A stretch of 32,399 bases of DNA, taken from NCBI GenBank assembly GCA_947631645.1, contig CANRMD010000021.1, positions 1 through 32,399 on the forward strand, read 5' to 3'. The position numbers were made by a program, and so were the translations under genes. Each line of letters begins with the position of its first letter. The stretch's first letter is position 1. Source of the stretch: Candidatus Gastranaerophilales bacterium. GTDB lineage: Bacteria > Cyanobacteriota > Vampirovibrionia > Gastranaerophilales > Gastranaerophilaceae. Positions 25,668 through 32,399 of this stretch are shown in pieces. The notes beneath the pieces are model-generated. The model did no database searches, was not told the DNA's origin, and worked only from the letters and a program-made list of their open reading frames with translations.

Positions 25668-26123
25668 ATGAAAGTTAATGCAATCAGACTTAATAATTTT
25701 AATACTGTAGTTTTCGGTTCTCAAAAAAATGATAAAAGAGAATCAAACAAGCATCTTTGTGACAATTGCACAAAATTAAAATTAGGTTTATGTGCCCTCG
25801 GTGTACTTGGTGCCGCAGCAGTCGGGTATGGTGTATTAAAAAAACACAATATCAATTCTTTCAGTGAAATAAAAAATTCTCTGAGTGACGTTAAAAATAT
25901 TTTTTCAAACAAGCCTCCGATTGATAAAATAACAAGAAAGTTAAACGGAAAACGTGATAAGGAAGCTGTTAAAATCTACCAAAATATTATGGCGAAAGAA
26001 AAATTAGCATCTTTACAGAATAAAATTTTAAACGGTGATTTTGACGGTAAATCAAAAAAAGTCTTTGAACATATAAGAAATAATGAAAGATTATTACAAC
26101 AACAAGCAAGCTTTGCTATCTGA
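25668..26123 (+). CDS. Small FG-motif single-span membrane protein
   Basis: 151 residues from ATG 25668. GGGAAGGA lies 9 bases before this ATG but directly touches the one at 25659, so the second is chosen. I do not recognise a family. Visible features: N-terminal VVFGS (FG at 16-17), a charged linker with a CxxC pair (C31, C34), one membrane helix (about 38-57, ending in KK), then a charged helical tail. The same order (FG motif, basic linker, helix ending in KK, 'SxIK') occurs in the protein at 28078-28692. The 3' end overlaps hydE by 41 bases in another frame. Confidence 0.7.
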   Translation: MKVNAIRLNNFNTVVFGSQKNDKRESNKHLCDNCTKLKLGLCALGVLGAAAVGYGVLKKHNINSFSEIKNSLSDVKNIFSNKPPIDKITRKLNGKRDKEAVKIYQNIMAKEKLASLQNKILNGDFDGKSKKVFEHIRNNERLLQQQASFAI

Positions 26124-27138
26124 AATCATTAATAAAGCGGAAAATGAGCGTATTCTTAATAAAGAAGAAATCATTGCATTATTAAATTCTGACGGCAATT
26201 TATTATGCGAAAGTGCTGATAAAATAAGGAAAAAATATAAAGGTGATTTTGTTCATCTTAGAGGTTTAATTGAATTTTCTAATATTTGTCGTTGTAATTG
26301 CTTTTATTGCGGACTGAGAGCCGAAAATAAAAAGCTTGATAGATACAGATTAAAAGAAAATGAAATACTGCAATGTGTAAAATTTGCAGTTAATTCAGGA
26401 TACAAAACAGTTGTACTTCAAAGCGGAGAAGACTTGTATTGGACAAGCGAAAAGTTATGCACACTTATAAAAGAAATAAAAAAGCATGATATTGCCGTGA
26501 CTTTAAGTATCGGAGAAAGAAGTTTTGAAGAATATCAGGCATATAAAAATGCGGGAGCTGACAGGTTTCTTTTAAGAATAGAAACGACTGACAAAAATCT
26601 TTATAAGCATCTCCACCCTGATATGAGTTTTGAAAACAGAATACAGTGTCTTAAAAATCTTAAAAAACTCGGATATGAAACAGGAACAGGATGTTTAGTC
26701 GGATTGCCGAACCAAACAATTGAATCTTTAGCAGATGATATTATATTTTTTAAAGAACTTGATGCCGATATGGTTGGTATCGGGCCTTTAATCCCTCATC
26801 CTGACACGCCGTTAGCAAACGCAAATAAAGATAATTTTGATATGGCATTAAAAGTTATGGCTATAGTTCGGCTTTTAATGCCCGATATTAACATTCCTGC
26901 AACCACGGCAATGGAAAGTATCAGGCAAAACGGCAGAATTATTGCCTTAAACTCGGGGGCAAATGTTGTAATGCCAAATATGACACAGGGCGAATATCGA
27001 AAAAAATACGAAATTTATCCGAATAAAATCTGCATAAATGACTCGCCCGAGAAATGTATAAACTGCATTAAATCAAAAATAGAAAGTATCGGAAGAAAAA
27101 TATCAGAAACAAAAGGATACAGAAAAGACGCCCGATAA
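26083..27138 (+). CDS. hydE: [FeFe]-hydrogenase H-cluster maturase HydE
   Basis: Radical SAM enzyme that, with HydF and HydG, builds the diiron subcluster of [FeFe]-hydrogenase. 351 residues. GLIEFSNICRCNCFYCGLR holds the Cx3Cx2C motif typical of HydE and biotin-synthase-like enzymes; VLQSGED, the GPLIPHPDTPLA loop and MPNMT are HydE hallmarks. The C-terminal C-x7-C-x2-C set (in ICINDSPEKCINC) matches the accessory cluster site of Thermotoga HydE. No hydF, hydG or hydrogenase gene is in the window. The ATG at 26083 lies inside the upstream gene and has no clear ribosome site, suggesting coupling. The stop codon is in the loop of the hairpin at 27124-27149. Confidence 0.94.
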   Translation: MKDYYNNKQALLSEIINKAENERILNKEEIIALLNSDGNLLCESADKIRKKYKGDFVHLRGLIEFSNICRCNCFYCGLRAENKKLDRYRLKENEILQCVKFAVNSGYKTVVLQSGEDLYWTSEKLCTLIKEIKKHDIAVTLSIGERSFEEYQAYKNAGADRFLLRIETTDKNLYKHLHPDMSFENRIQCLKNLKKLGYETGTGCLVGLPNQTIESLADDIIFFKELDADMVGIGPLIPHPDTPLANANKDNFDMALKVMAIVRLLMPDINIPATTAMESIRQNGRIIALNSGANVVMPNMTQGEYRKKYEIYPNKICINDSPEKCINCIKSKIESIGRKISETKGYRKDAR

Positions 27139-27149
27139 CGGACGTCTTT
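27124..27149 (-). terminator. Terminator of tpiA, embedded in the 3' end of hydE
   Basis: Stem AAAGACG-c-CCG / CGG-a-CGTCTTT around the loop ATAA. On the minus-strand RNA the odd pair is U-G and the stem is unbroken, followed by UUUUCUGUAU. On the plus strand it is a C-A mismatch. The minus direction (tpiA) is therefore the better reading; it may work weakly for hydE too. Confidence 0.7.
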
Positions 27150-27165
27150 CTTATAAAAAAATAAA

Positions 27166-27942
27166 TTACATAGCTCCTTTTACTATTTGAGCGAAACTGT
27201 CAACTTTTAAGCTTGCACCGCCGACTAATGCACCGTCTATATCAGATTGAGCCATTTGTTCTTTAATAGTTTCCGGTTTTACGCTGCCGCCGTATAATAT
27301 TCTGATGGAATCAGCAGTATTTGCGTCATATAAACCTTTTACTACGTTTCTTATCATTGCAATAACTCTGTTAGCTTCCGTGCTGTCGCAGGTTTTACCT
27401 GTTCCTATTGCCCAAATCGGTTCATAAGCTATAATTGATTTTGCAGCTTCTTGAGCAGTTAAATCTCTTAATGCTTTAGTTATTTGTGAAGCTATATGAT
27501 AATCTGTTACCCCTGATTCTCTTTGTTCTAAAGATTCACCGCAGCAGATAATCGGAACTAAGCCGTTTGCTAAGATAGCTTTAGCTTTTTTATTAACCAT
27601 TTCATCTGTTTCACCGAAGTATTGGCGTCTTTCTGAGTGTCCGATAATTATATATTCACAGCCTGTATCCTTGAGCATTTGAACGGAGCATTCACCGGTA
27701 AATGCACCTTTTTCTTCAAAATAGCAGTTTTGAGCGGCTAATCTTACTTTTCCGCATCCGCAATCTTTTAATGCTTTATTTGCGGCATATAACGATGTAA
27801 ATGTAGGGGCAATAATAACTTCCGGTAATGCAGCCTTATCAATTTCTTTTAATGCCTGCATAACTCCGTTTGTTAAATCAATTGCTTCCTGCTGCAGGTT
27901 ATGCATTTTCCAGTTCCCTGCAATAACGGGTCTTCTTGACAT
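27166..27942 (-). CDS. tpiA: Triosephosphate isomerase
   Basis: Interconverts dihydroxyacetone phosphate and glyceraldehyde 3-phosphate in glycolysis. 258 residues. Active-site residues are visible: Asn10 and Lys12 (AGNWKMH), the catalytic His in IIGHSERR, and Glu in AYEPIWAIGTGK, followed by the phosphate-binding ILYGGSVKP and GALVGGASL. GAAGGT precedes the ATG by about 7 bases. Transcribed alone, ending at the hairpin 17 bases on. Confidence 0.98.
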   Translation of the reverse strand: MSRRPVIAGNWKMHNLQQEAIDLTNGVMQALKEIDKAALPEVIIAPTFTSLYAANKALKDCGCGKVRLAAQNCYFEEKGAFTGECSVQMLKDTGCEYIIIGHSERRQYFGETDEMVNKKAKAILANGLVPIICCGESLEQRESGVTDYHIASQITKALRDLTAQEAAKSIIAYEPIWAIGTGKTCDSTEANRVIAMIRNVVKGLYDANTADSIRILYGGSVKPETIKEQMAQSDIDGALVGGASLKVDSFAQIVKGAM

Positions 27943-28020
27943 AATTCTACCTTCTTTCTTTTGTAACTAACATATAGATATTAGTCAAAAAAAACTTTTT
28001 AATCAATATATTTTAAATAA

Positions 28021-28057
28021 AGAAAAGCCCGAATAAACTTTCGGACTTTTCTTTTTT
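28021..28057 (-). terminator. Terminator of the 28078-28692 gene
   Basis: A 13-position stem AGAAAAG-c-CCGAA / TTCGG-a-CTTTTCT with the loop TAAACT. As in the hydE/tpiA hairpin, the odd pair becomes U-G on minus-strand RNA. The tail there is UUAUUU. The plus-strand T6 tract is an alternative reading, but no plus-strand gene precedes it. Confidence 0.75.
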
Positions 28058-28077
28058 ATTTTATTTTCTGCTGTGAA

Positions 28078-28692
28078 TTATTGGATTTTTATACTTTTAT
28101 CGGGATTTATTGTTATAAATTGTCGTTTGATGCAATCACCAATGGTTATAGTTCCATCTTCTGCATAATCGTATGTTTTAAGCAATTTAAGAAACGGAGA
28201 ACCATCATAATGATTAAAATAATGATTAGTTACATCTTCTTGTACACTGCTTAATAAACCGTTTTCATAGTTAACAAGTTTAATTCGTCCGTCTTTACCA
28301 ACATTTTTTATTACCCCTGAAAATCCTTTACCGTCAATTAAGGCTTTGCCTTTATCAAAGGTACCGATTTTCTTAAAATCGTCAAAAGAATTAAAATGAT
28401 TTTTTGCTGCATTATTTACATCGTCTGCCGAGTTTTTTATGGCATTACCTATATCATCAGCTGACTCTTTTATTGCATCCTTAATCTGCGAATTATTTAA
28501 TTTTCCTTTTTTTACGGCAATAACAACACCTGCCGTTACGGCTCCTGCAACTGCTAAAGCCCCAAGAGCCAAGGCTAACTTTTTCTTTCCGTCTTTTATT
28601 TGTGCGGGTGTCTTTTTAGTTTTTACAGGTTGAGTATTTGCCCTTTCACCGAAAGATACATTCATCTTCCCGCTTACTTTTTCTACTGACAT
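28078..28692 (-). CDS. FG-motif single-span membrane protein
   Basis: 204 residues, no recognised family. N-terminal NVSFGE (FG at 14-15), a Lys-rich linker, one Ala/Gly/Val-rich membrane helix (about 39-60, ending in KK), an amphipathic repeat (IKESADDIGNAIKNSADDVNNAAKN), and a C-terminal beta-rich part reminiscent of MORN-like 'YxxGxLxSxxxD' turns (NYENGLLSSVQEDV, YAEDGTITIGD). The layout matches the protein at 25668. AAAGGA is 6 bases before the ATG. It is divergent from the XRE regulator and may be its target (inference). Confidence 0.75.
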   Translation of the reverse strand: MSVEKVSGKMNVSFGERANTQPVKTKKTPAQIKDGKKKLALALGALAVAGAVTAGVVIAVKKGKLNNSQIKDAIKESADDIGNAIKNSADDVNNAAKNHFNSFDDFKKIGTFDKGKALIDGKGFSGVIKNVGKDGRIKLVNYENGLLSSVQEDVTNHYFNHYDGSPFLKLLKTYDYAEDGTITIGDCIKRQFITINPDKSIKIQ

Positions 28693-28811
28693 AACTTATC
28701 CTTTCATAATATAAACTTTATATTCTGATTAAAACATGTAGATATTTTTAATTGCCAAATTTCTACAATTTAAAATACTAAAATAATCAAAATATTGAAT
28801 TTATAATACAT

Positions 28812-28839
28812 TTTTACTTCATAAAACTTAATATATAAT
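28812..28839 (+). promoter_or_regulatory. Possible promoter of the XRE regulator gene
   Basis: TTTTAC (28812-28817), a 16-base spacer and a perfect TATAAT (28834-28839), 49 bases before the ATG. Confidence 0.45.
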
Positions 28840-28887
28840 TACTTAAAATAGTAAAGTAGCATTAATAAAGAAATTATAATTGTATTT

Positions 28888-29217
28888 ATGGGTATTAAAA
28901 AAGAACTAGGAAAACAAATTAAAAGATTGAGGATGGCAAACGGCTATACTCAAGAAAAATTGTCTGAATTGATTGAAATTTCCCAAAGAGCATTAAGCAG
29001 TATTGAACTTGGTAATAATTTTGCCACGGCTGAAACTATTGATAAAATTATAAAAGTATTTAATATTACCGCAGAAGATTTATTTGCAACTGACTATCTT
29101 AAAGAAAGCACAGAACTTTTAAATATGATAAATAATAACATATCAAAAATTGGTAATAATCCTGAAAAATTAGAAATTATTTATAATTTGACGAAAAGTT
29201 TAAGCCGTAATCAGTAA
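28888..29217 (+). CDS. XRE-family HTH transcriptional regulator
   Basis: 109 residues. A Cro/CI-type helix-turn-helix fills residues about 8-62: GKQIKRLRMANGYTQEKLSELIEISQRALSSIELG, with the TQEKLSE and SxxxLSSIE recognition pattern, then TIDKIIKVFNITAEDLF. A short helical C-terminal tail may dimerise; there is no sensor domain or protease motif. It is likely a small DNA-binding repressor, possibly of its own gene and the divergent FG-motif gene; an imperfect inverted repeat at 28737-28767 is a candidate site. Confidence 0.9.
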   Translation: MGIKKELGKQIKRLRMANGYTQEKLSELIEISQRALSSIELGNNFATAETIDKIIKVFNITAEDLFATDYLKESTELLNMINNNISKIGNNPEKLEIIYNLTKSLSRNQ

Positions 29218-29310
29218 TTTATCTTTACAATTGTATACTAAACACTAGTCAAAGCATAAAAAGAGAGTTAAAATATCAAAAAGTGTTTTTTAGACAAAAG
29301 GGGTAAGTTG

Positions 29311-29409
29311 ATGAAGTTTGAATGTTTTATAGATTTTATTTTCAGCCTTTTATCAATAATTTTTCCTTGTAAGAAAGAAGAATATGTATTTGTACGTATT
29401 GAGAAATAA
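29311..29409 (+). CDS. 32-residue hydrophobic cysteine-containing peptide
   Basis: A small ORF with an unusually strong ribosome site: AAAAGGGG (29296-29303) 7 bases before the ATG. The peptide begins MKFECFIDFIF, has a hydrophobic centre (about residues 6-19) with Cys5 and Cys20, then a charged tail KKEEYVFVRIEK. It could be a tiny membrane protein, a toxin-like peptide or a substrate of the neighbouring radical SAM enzyme; none is shown. The stop TAA directly abuts the stop of that enzyme on the other strand. Only 32 codons, so chance remains possible. Confidence 0.45.
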   Translation: MKFECFIDFIFSLLSIIFPCKKEEYVFVRIEK

Positions 29410-30399
29410 TTAATATCTTTCTTTATCCAGTATTTTTTTTGTATATTCAGGGATATAAAAGCCTAAATTATATTTACTGGAATATTCTTTCGCAGTTTTA
29501 AATAATTCATAATAATGCGTAGGAATTATAAATACTGTTTCATGATTCATCATAGTATCACGAAAATCTATATCAATTACTATATCCTCTACTTTTAAAT
29601 CTTTTGCTATATTTAAAAAACCGGTTAATTCTTCAATATTATCGTTTATACCGTGAATAATTATATATTTTAAACAAAAATGCACATTTGTAGCATTTTT
29701 TAGGCGTCTTATATTACTAATAGTTTGTTCAAAAGCGTCTACATTTTTTATTTTTTTATATGTTTCTCTTGTTCCGGCATCAAGTGATACATCTATTACA
29801 CTTGAAGGATGATATTTTATTTTCTCTAATTTTTCAAGATAATTTATACCATTTATATTAATTATAAATTTATTACAATTGTGTTGAGTAAATTCATCAA
29901 TAACCGCATCGAATTCTTTCAACATTGTAATATTTCCACCTTGAAATTCTACTGTCAAATTTTCTTCATCAATTAATTTTTCACTATATAGTGCTTTAAT
30001 AAGAGGTAAAATTTCATATTTCTTGTAATGAGGATCTTGCAAATATTTTTGAGAACAATAAATACAACTACAATCACATTCTTTAAAATGACTTACAATA
30101 ATGTTTGAAATTTTGTAAGTTTTCTTTTTAAATAAAGAACTTAAATCAAAAAGACTTGTATTCTTTTCACTACATTCAGTATAATCAACACAACCTATAC
30201 ATTCTTTAGGGAGTATACCTTTTTCCAATTGTTTAATATATTTATTTTTGGCTTCTTTTATATTTGATTTTAAATTATCAAAATTAGTATCTTTTATATC
30301 AATACCCAAACCCTTTGTGTTACTGCAACAATACTTAATTTCCTTAGGCAAAAAATGCAAAGTGGTTTCAAGTTTTTTACATTTATATAATTTACTCAT
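29410..30399 (-). CDS. Radical SAM protein with N-terminal cysteine module (paralogue C)
   Basis: 329 residues, paralogous to the protein at 11694-12680. The radical SAM motif is C108-x3-C112-x2-C115, at the same residue numbers as the paralogue. The N-terminal module has C7 (CKKLE), C24-C25, C67 and C70 (ECIGC) plus C76. Shared blocks include LDAGTRETYKKIKNVDAF and KYIIIHGINDN. The usual GGE of the SAM-binding strand reads GGN (FQGGNIT, about 153-158), a departure from both the family and the paralogue. There is no SPASM domain after the core. It is a single gene under its own promoter; substrate unknown. Confidence 0.85.
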   Translation of the reverse strand: MSKLYKCKKLETTLHFLPKEIKYCCSNTKGLGIDIKDTNFDNLKSNIKEAKNKYIKQLEKGILPKECIGCVDYTECSEKNTSLFDLSSLFKKKTYKISNIIVSHFKECDCSCIYCSQKYLQDPHYKKYEILPLIKALYSEKLIDEENLTVEFQGGNITMLKEFDAVIDEFTQHNCNKFIININGINYLEKLEKIKYHPSSVIDVSLDAGTRETYKKIKNVDAFEQTISNIRRLKNATNVHFCLKYIIIHGINDNIEELTGFLNIAKDLKVEDIVIDIDFRDTMMNHETVFIIPTHYYELFKTAKEYSSKYNLGFYIPEYTKKILDKERY

Positions 30400-30422
30400 A
30401 ATTAATTTTCTCTTTTTAATTA

Positions 30423-30451
30423 ATTATACATTAAATGTAAATTAATGTAAA
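30423..30451 (-). promoter_or_regulatory. Promoter of the radical SAM paralogue C
   Basis: On the minus strand, TTTACA (30451-30446), a 17-base spacer and a perfect TATAAT (30428-30423), 23 bases before the ATG at 30399. The motif TTTACATT occurs twice, ten bases apart, in the spacer region. Confidence 0.7.
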
Positions 30452-30498
30452 AATTATATTTAAAATCATAAACTATTTTTATTTTAATGCCGATATCA

Positions 30499-30514
30499 AC
30501 CTTATGAATAAGGT
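30499..30514. repeat. Perfect 7-base inverted repeat
   Basis: ACCTTAT-GA-ATAAGGT, in the divergent gap between the radical SAM gene and the acidic protein gene. A possible operator; no T-run follows directly, so a terminator is less likely. Confidence 0.35.
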
Positions 30515-30577
30515 AAATTATATTTTTTTACTGATACGGCAGATAGTTCCATTACGTTTGATACTAACGGATTATAA
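30512..30577 (+). pseudogene. Possible 3' remnant of a lost gene
   Basis: Inside the 246-base gap before 30646, one frame reads GKLYFFTDTADSSITFDTNGL and a stop. It is more GC-rich and protein-like than its AT-rich surroundings, but has a stop immediately before it and no start codon. It resembles the end of a secreted or pilin-type protein only loosely. The rest of the gap shows nothing else coding. Confidence 0.2.
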
Positions 30578-30645
30578 ATGATTAATATATTAAAAATGCT
30601 TTAAATAAATATAAAAAATAACTAAAGAAAAAGAAAGGAAATAAA

Positions 30646-31509
30646 ATGGATATTTTTAATGTCAACTCATCAAAAAATTTAAATTTAGACAAAACAGAAT
30701 TAAAAACTTTTGAAAAACAAGATAATAAAGAAGAAGATATTTCAATCTTTTCAGAAGTTTTAGGAAAGTCAGATGATAAAAATTTAAATATATTTGAGTT
30801 TGAACCTAATATTCCTAATATTAATTCTAATGGGATAAGCGATGAAAAAATAGAAGAAATACTGAAAAAATATAAAGCTAAAAACCCAGAAGTAGATGAA
30901 ACTAATTCAATAAATGGTAAAACAAGAGATCGACTTAAAGAAGATAATGATGAGGCAAGACAAACACGTATAAACGAAAGAAAAGAGAAACTATCTGAAG
31001 CTGAACTTGCGGCTTATGAAAAATATGAAGCATATCTTGAAAAAAATGGTTTAAGTCAAGATGATATTTCAACAGAAAATATTATGAATTTGGATTTAGG
31101 AAATCATAATATATCTGATTTCATTGACAGTTTAAGTGATGAAGAACTGGGTAACTTTTTATCAGCCTATGATTATGTAAATGATGAAGAAGGAGGTATG
31201 GAAGCTCTTGTATTAGAATTATTTGATGGTAATACAAATGGTAACTCTGCTAAAAATATTAGAAGAATTGCAAATTTAATTTCGGACTCCGACAAAATGG
31301 CCATATTAGGAATGTATGCAGACCGTTTAAACGAAAGAAATTTACACAGATACGACAGATATACTCTGCCTAATGGAATTAAGCAGATGATATATATTCC
31401 TAAATATCCGGATTATTCTAAAAAACTTGCCTCTTTACTGGGAATAGACAATTCGATTTATTTAAATATTTTAAAACAAAATAACTCAAGTAACAAACAT
31501 GAACTGTAG
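30646..31509 (+). CDS. Acidic helical protein of unknown function
   Basis: 287 residues, no family recognised. It has no signal peptide or membrane helix. Residues about 1-110 are low-complexity and charged (probably disordered, with a Glu/Lys stretch IEEILKKYKAKNPEVDE). Residues about 110-150 are a helical segment (INERKEKLSEAELAAYEKYEAYLEKNG), and about 150-270 a compact helical domain (ISDFIDSLSDEELGNFLSAYDYV, then NGNSAKNIRRIANLISDSDKMAILGMYADRL). Cysteine is absent. A ribosome site AAAGGAAA precedes the ATG and a strong terminator follows, so it is a monocistronic gene. Asn/Asp/Lys-rich composition is like the giant protein at 1-4027. Confidence 0.7.
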   Translation: MDIFNVNSSKNLNLDKTELKTFEKQDNKEEDISIFSEVLGKSDDKNLNIFEFEPNIPNINSNGISDEKIEEILKKYKAKNPEVDETNSINGKTRDRLKEDNDEARQTRINERKEKLSEAELAAYEKYEAYLEKNGLSQDDISTENIMNLDLGNHNISDFIDSLSDEELGNFLSAYDYVNDEEGGMEALVLELFDGNTNGNSAKNIRRIANLISDSDKMAILGMYADRLNERNLHRYDRYTLPNGIKQMIYIPKYPDYSKKLASLLGIDNSIYLNILKQNNSSNKHEL

Positions 31510-31535
31510 TTAGATAATTAAAAAATTAATAAAAT

Positions 31536-31569
31536 GCTCTAAAATTAAAAATAATTTTAGAGCTTTTTT
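31536..31569 (+). terminator. Strong intrinsic terminator
   Basis: A perfect 11-base-pair stem, GCTCTAAAATT / AATTTTAGAGC, with the loop AAAAAT, followed by TTTTTTA. It lies 26 bases after the acidic protein gene and isolates it from PFOR. Confidence 0.9.
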
Positions 31570-31642
31570 ATACAACTTTCTTGTAATTTAACTATGTTTG
31601 GGATACATTTTTATTAACGAGGTATAAATAGTTAATGAGAAT

Positions 31643-31648
31643 GGAGGT
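31643..31648 (+). promoter_or_regulatory. Strong Shine-Dalgarno of PFOR
   Basis: GGAGGT, 8 bases before the ATG at 31657, is among the best ribosome sites in the window and fits a highly expressed central enzyme. Confidence 0.8.
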
Positions 31649-31650
31649 AG

Positions 31651-32399
<749 letters not shown>

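Noticed and set aside
30429-30451. Repeated TTTACATT as a repeat array
   Set aside because: Only two copies ten bases apart inside a promoter; no regular array and no CRISPR-like units anywhere in the window.
30504-30581. 25-codon plus-strand ORF starting MNKVNYIFLL
   Set aside because: No ribosome site, and it overlaps the more protein-like alternative frame; probably chance.

Overview
The window looks like chromosome from a low-GC, Gram-negative-type, fermentative anaerobe of the non-photosynthetic Cyanobacteriota (Vampirovibrionia/'Melainabacteria', most likely the gut Gastranaerophilales). This placement is inferred. The ATP synthase genes run a-c-b'-b-delta-alpha-gamma with separate b and b' genes, and beta/epsilon do not follow, which is the cyanobacterial split layout. 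Yet the gamma subunit lacks the insertion typical of photosynthetic gamma subunits. An AsmA-like protein argues for two membranes. HydE ([FeFe]-hydrogenase maturation) and pyruvate:ferredoxin oxidoreductase argue for fermentation.

Layout. 1-10576 (minus strand) reads as one long chain of closely packed genes: grpE, dnaJ, an exported beta-propeller protein, an O-methyltransferase, nadK, recN, and then a giant gene that runs off the left edge. The giant gene (1342 codons visible, probable TTG start at 4027) has an N-terminal FKG motif, about a dozen helical repeats, an HD phosphohydrolase-like domain and an unrecognised C-terminal module. 10698-14541 holds a plus-strand GNAT-like gene facing a minus-strand operon of a degenerate GGDEF protein and two radical SAM enzymes. 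14659-17236 (plus) holds a membrane-anchored class A beta-lactamase-like protein and a glutamate/aspartate-type symporter. 17238-25514 (minus) is the ATP synthase operon ending in the large AsmA-like gene. 25668-27138 (plus) is a small membrane protein overlapping hydE. 27166-28692 (minus) is tpiA and a second small membrane protein. 28888-32399 is accessory sequence: an XRE regulator, a 32-residue cysteine-containing peptide, a third radical SAM enzyme (paralogue of the one at 11694), an unrecognised acidic protein and the start of PFOR.

The least-explained material is (i) the giant repeat/HD protein, (ii) an N-terminal F(K)G motif shared by the giant protein and the two small membrane proteins, and (iii) two paralogous radical SAM enzymes with an N-terminal cysteine module, one in an operon with a GGDEF-type protein whose active site is altered, the other end-to-end with a tiny cysteine-containing ORF. 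Several starts were moved because a Shine-Dalgarno and/or a promoter placement decides against the longest ORF. No rRNA, tRNA, CRISPR array or insertion sequence was seen, and no stretch over 300 bases lacks a gene.
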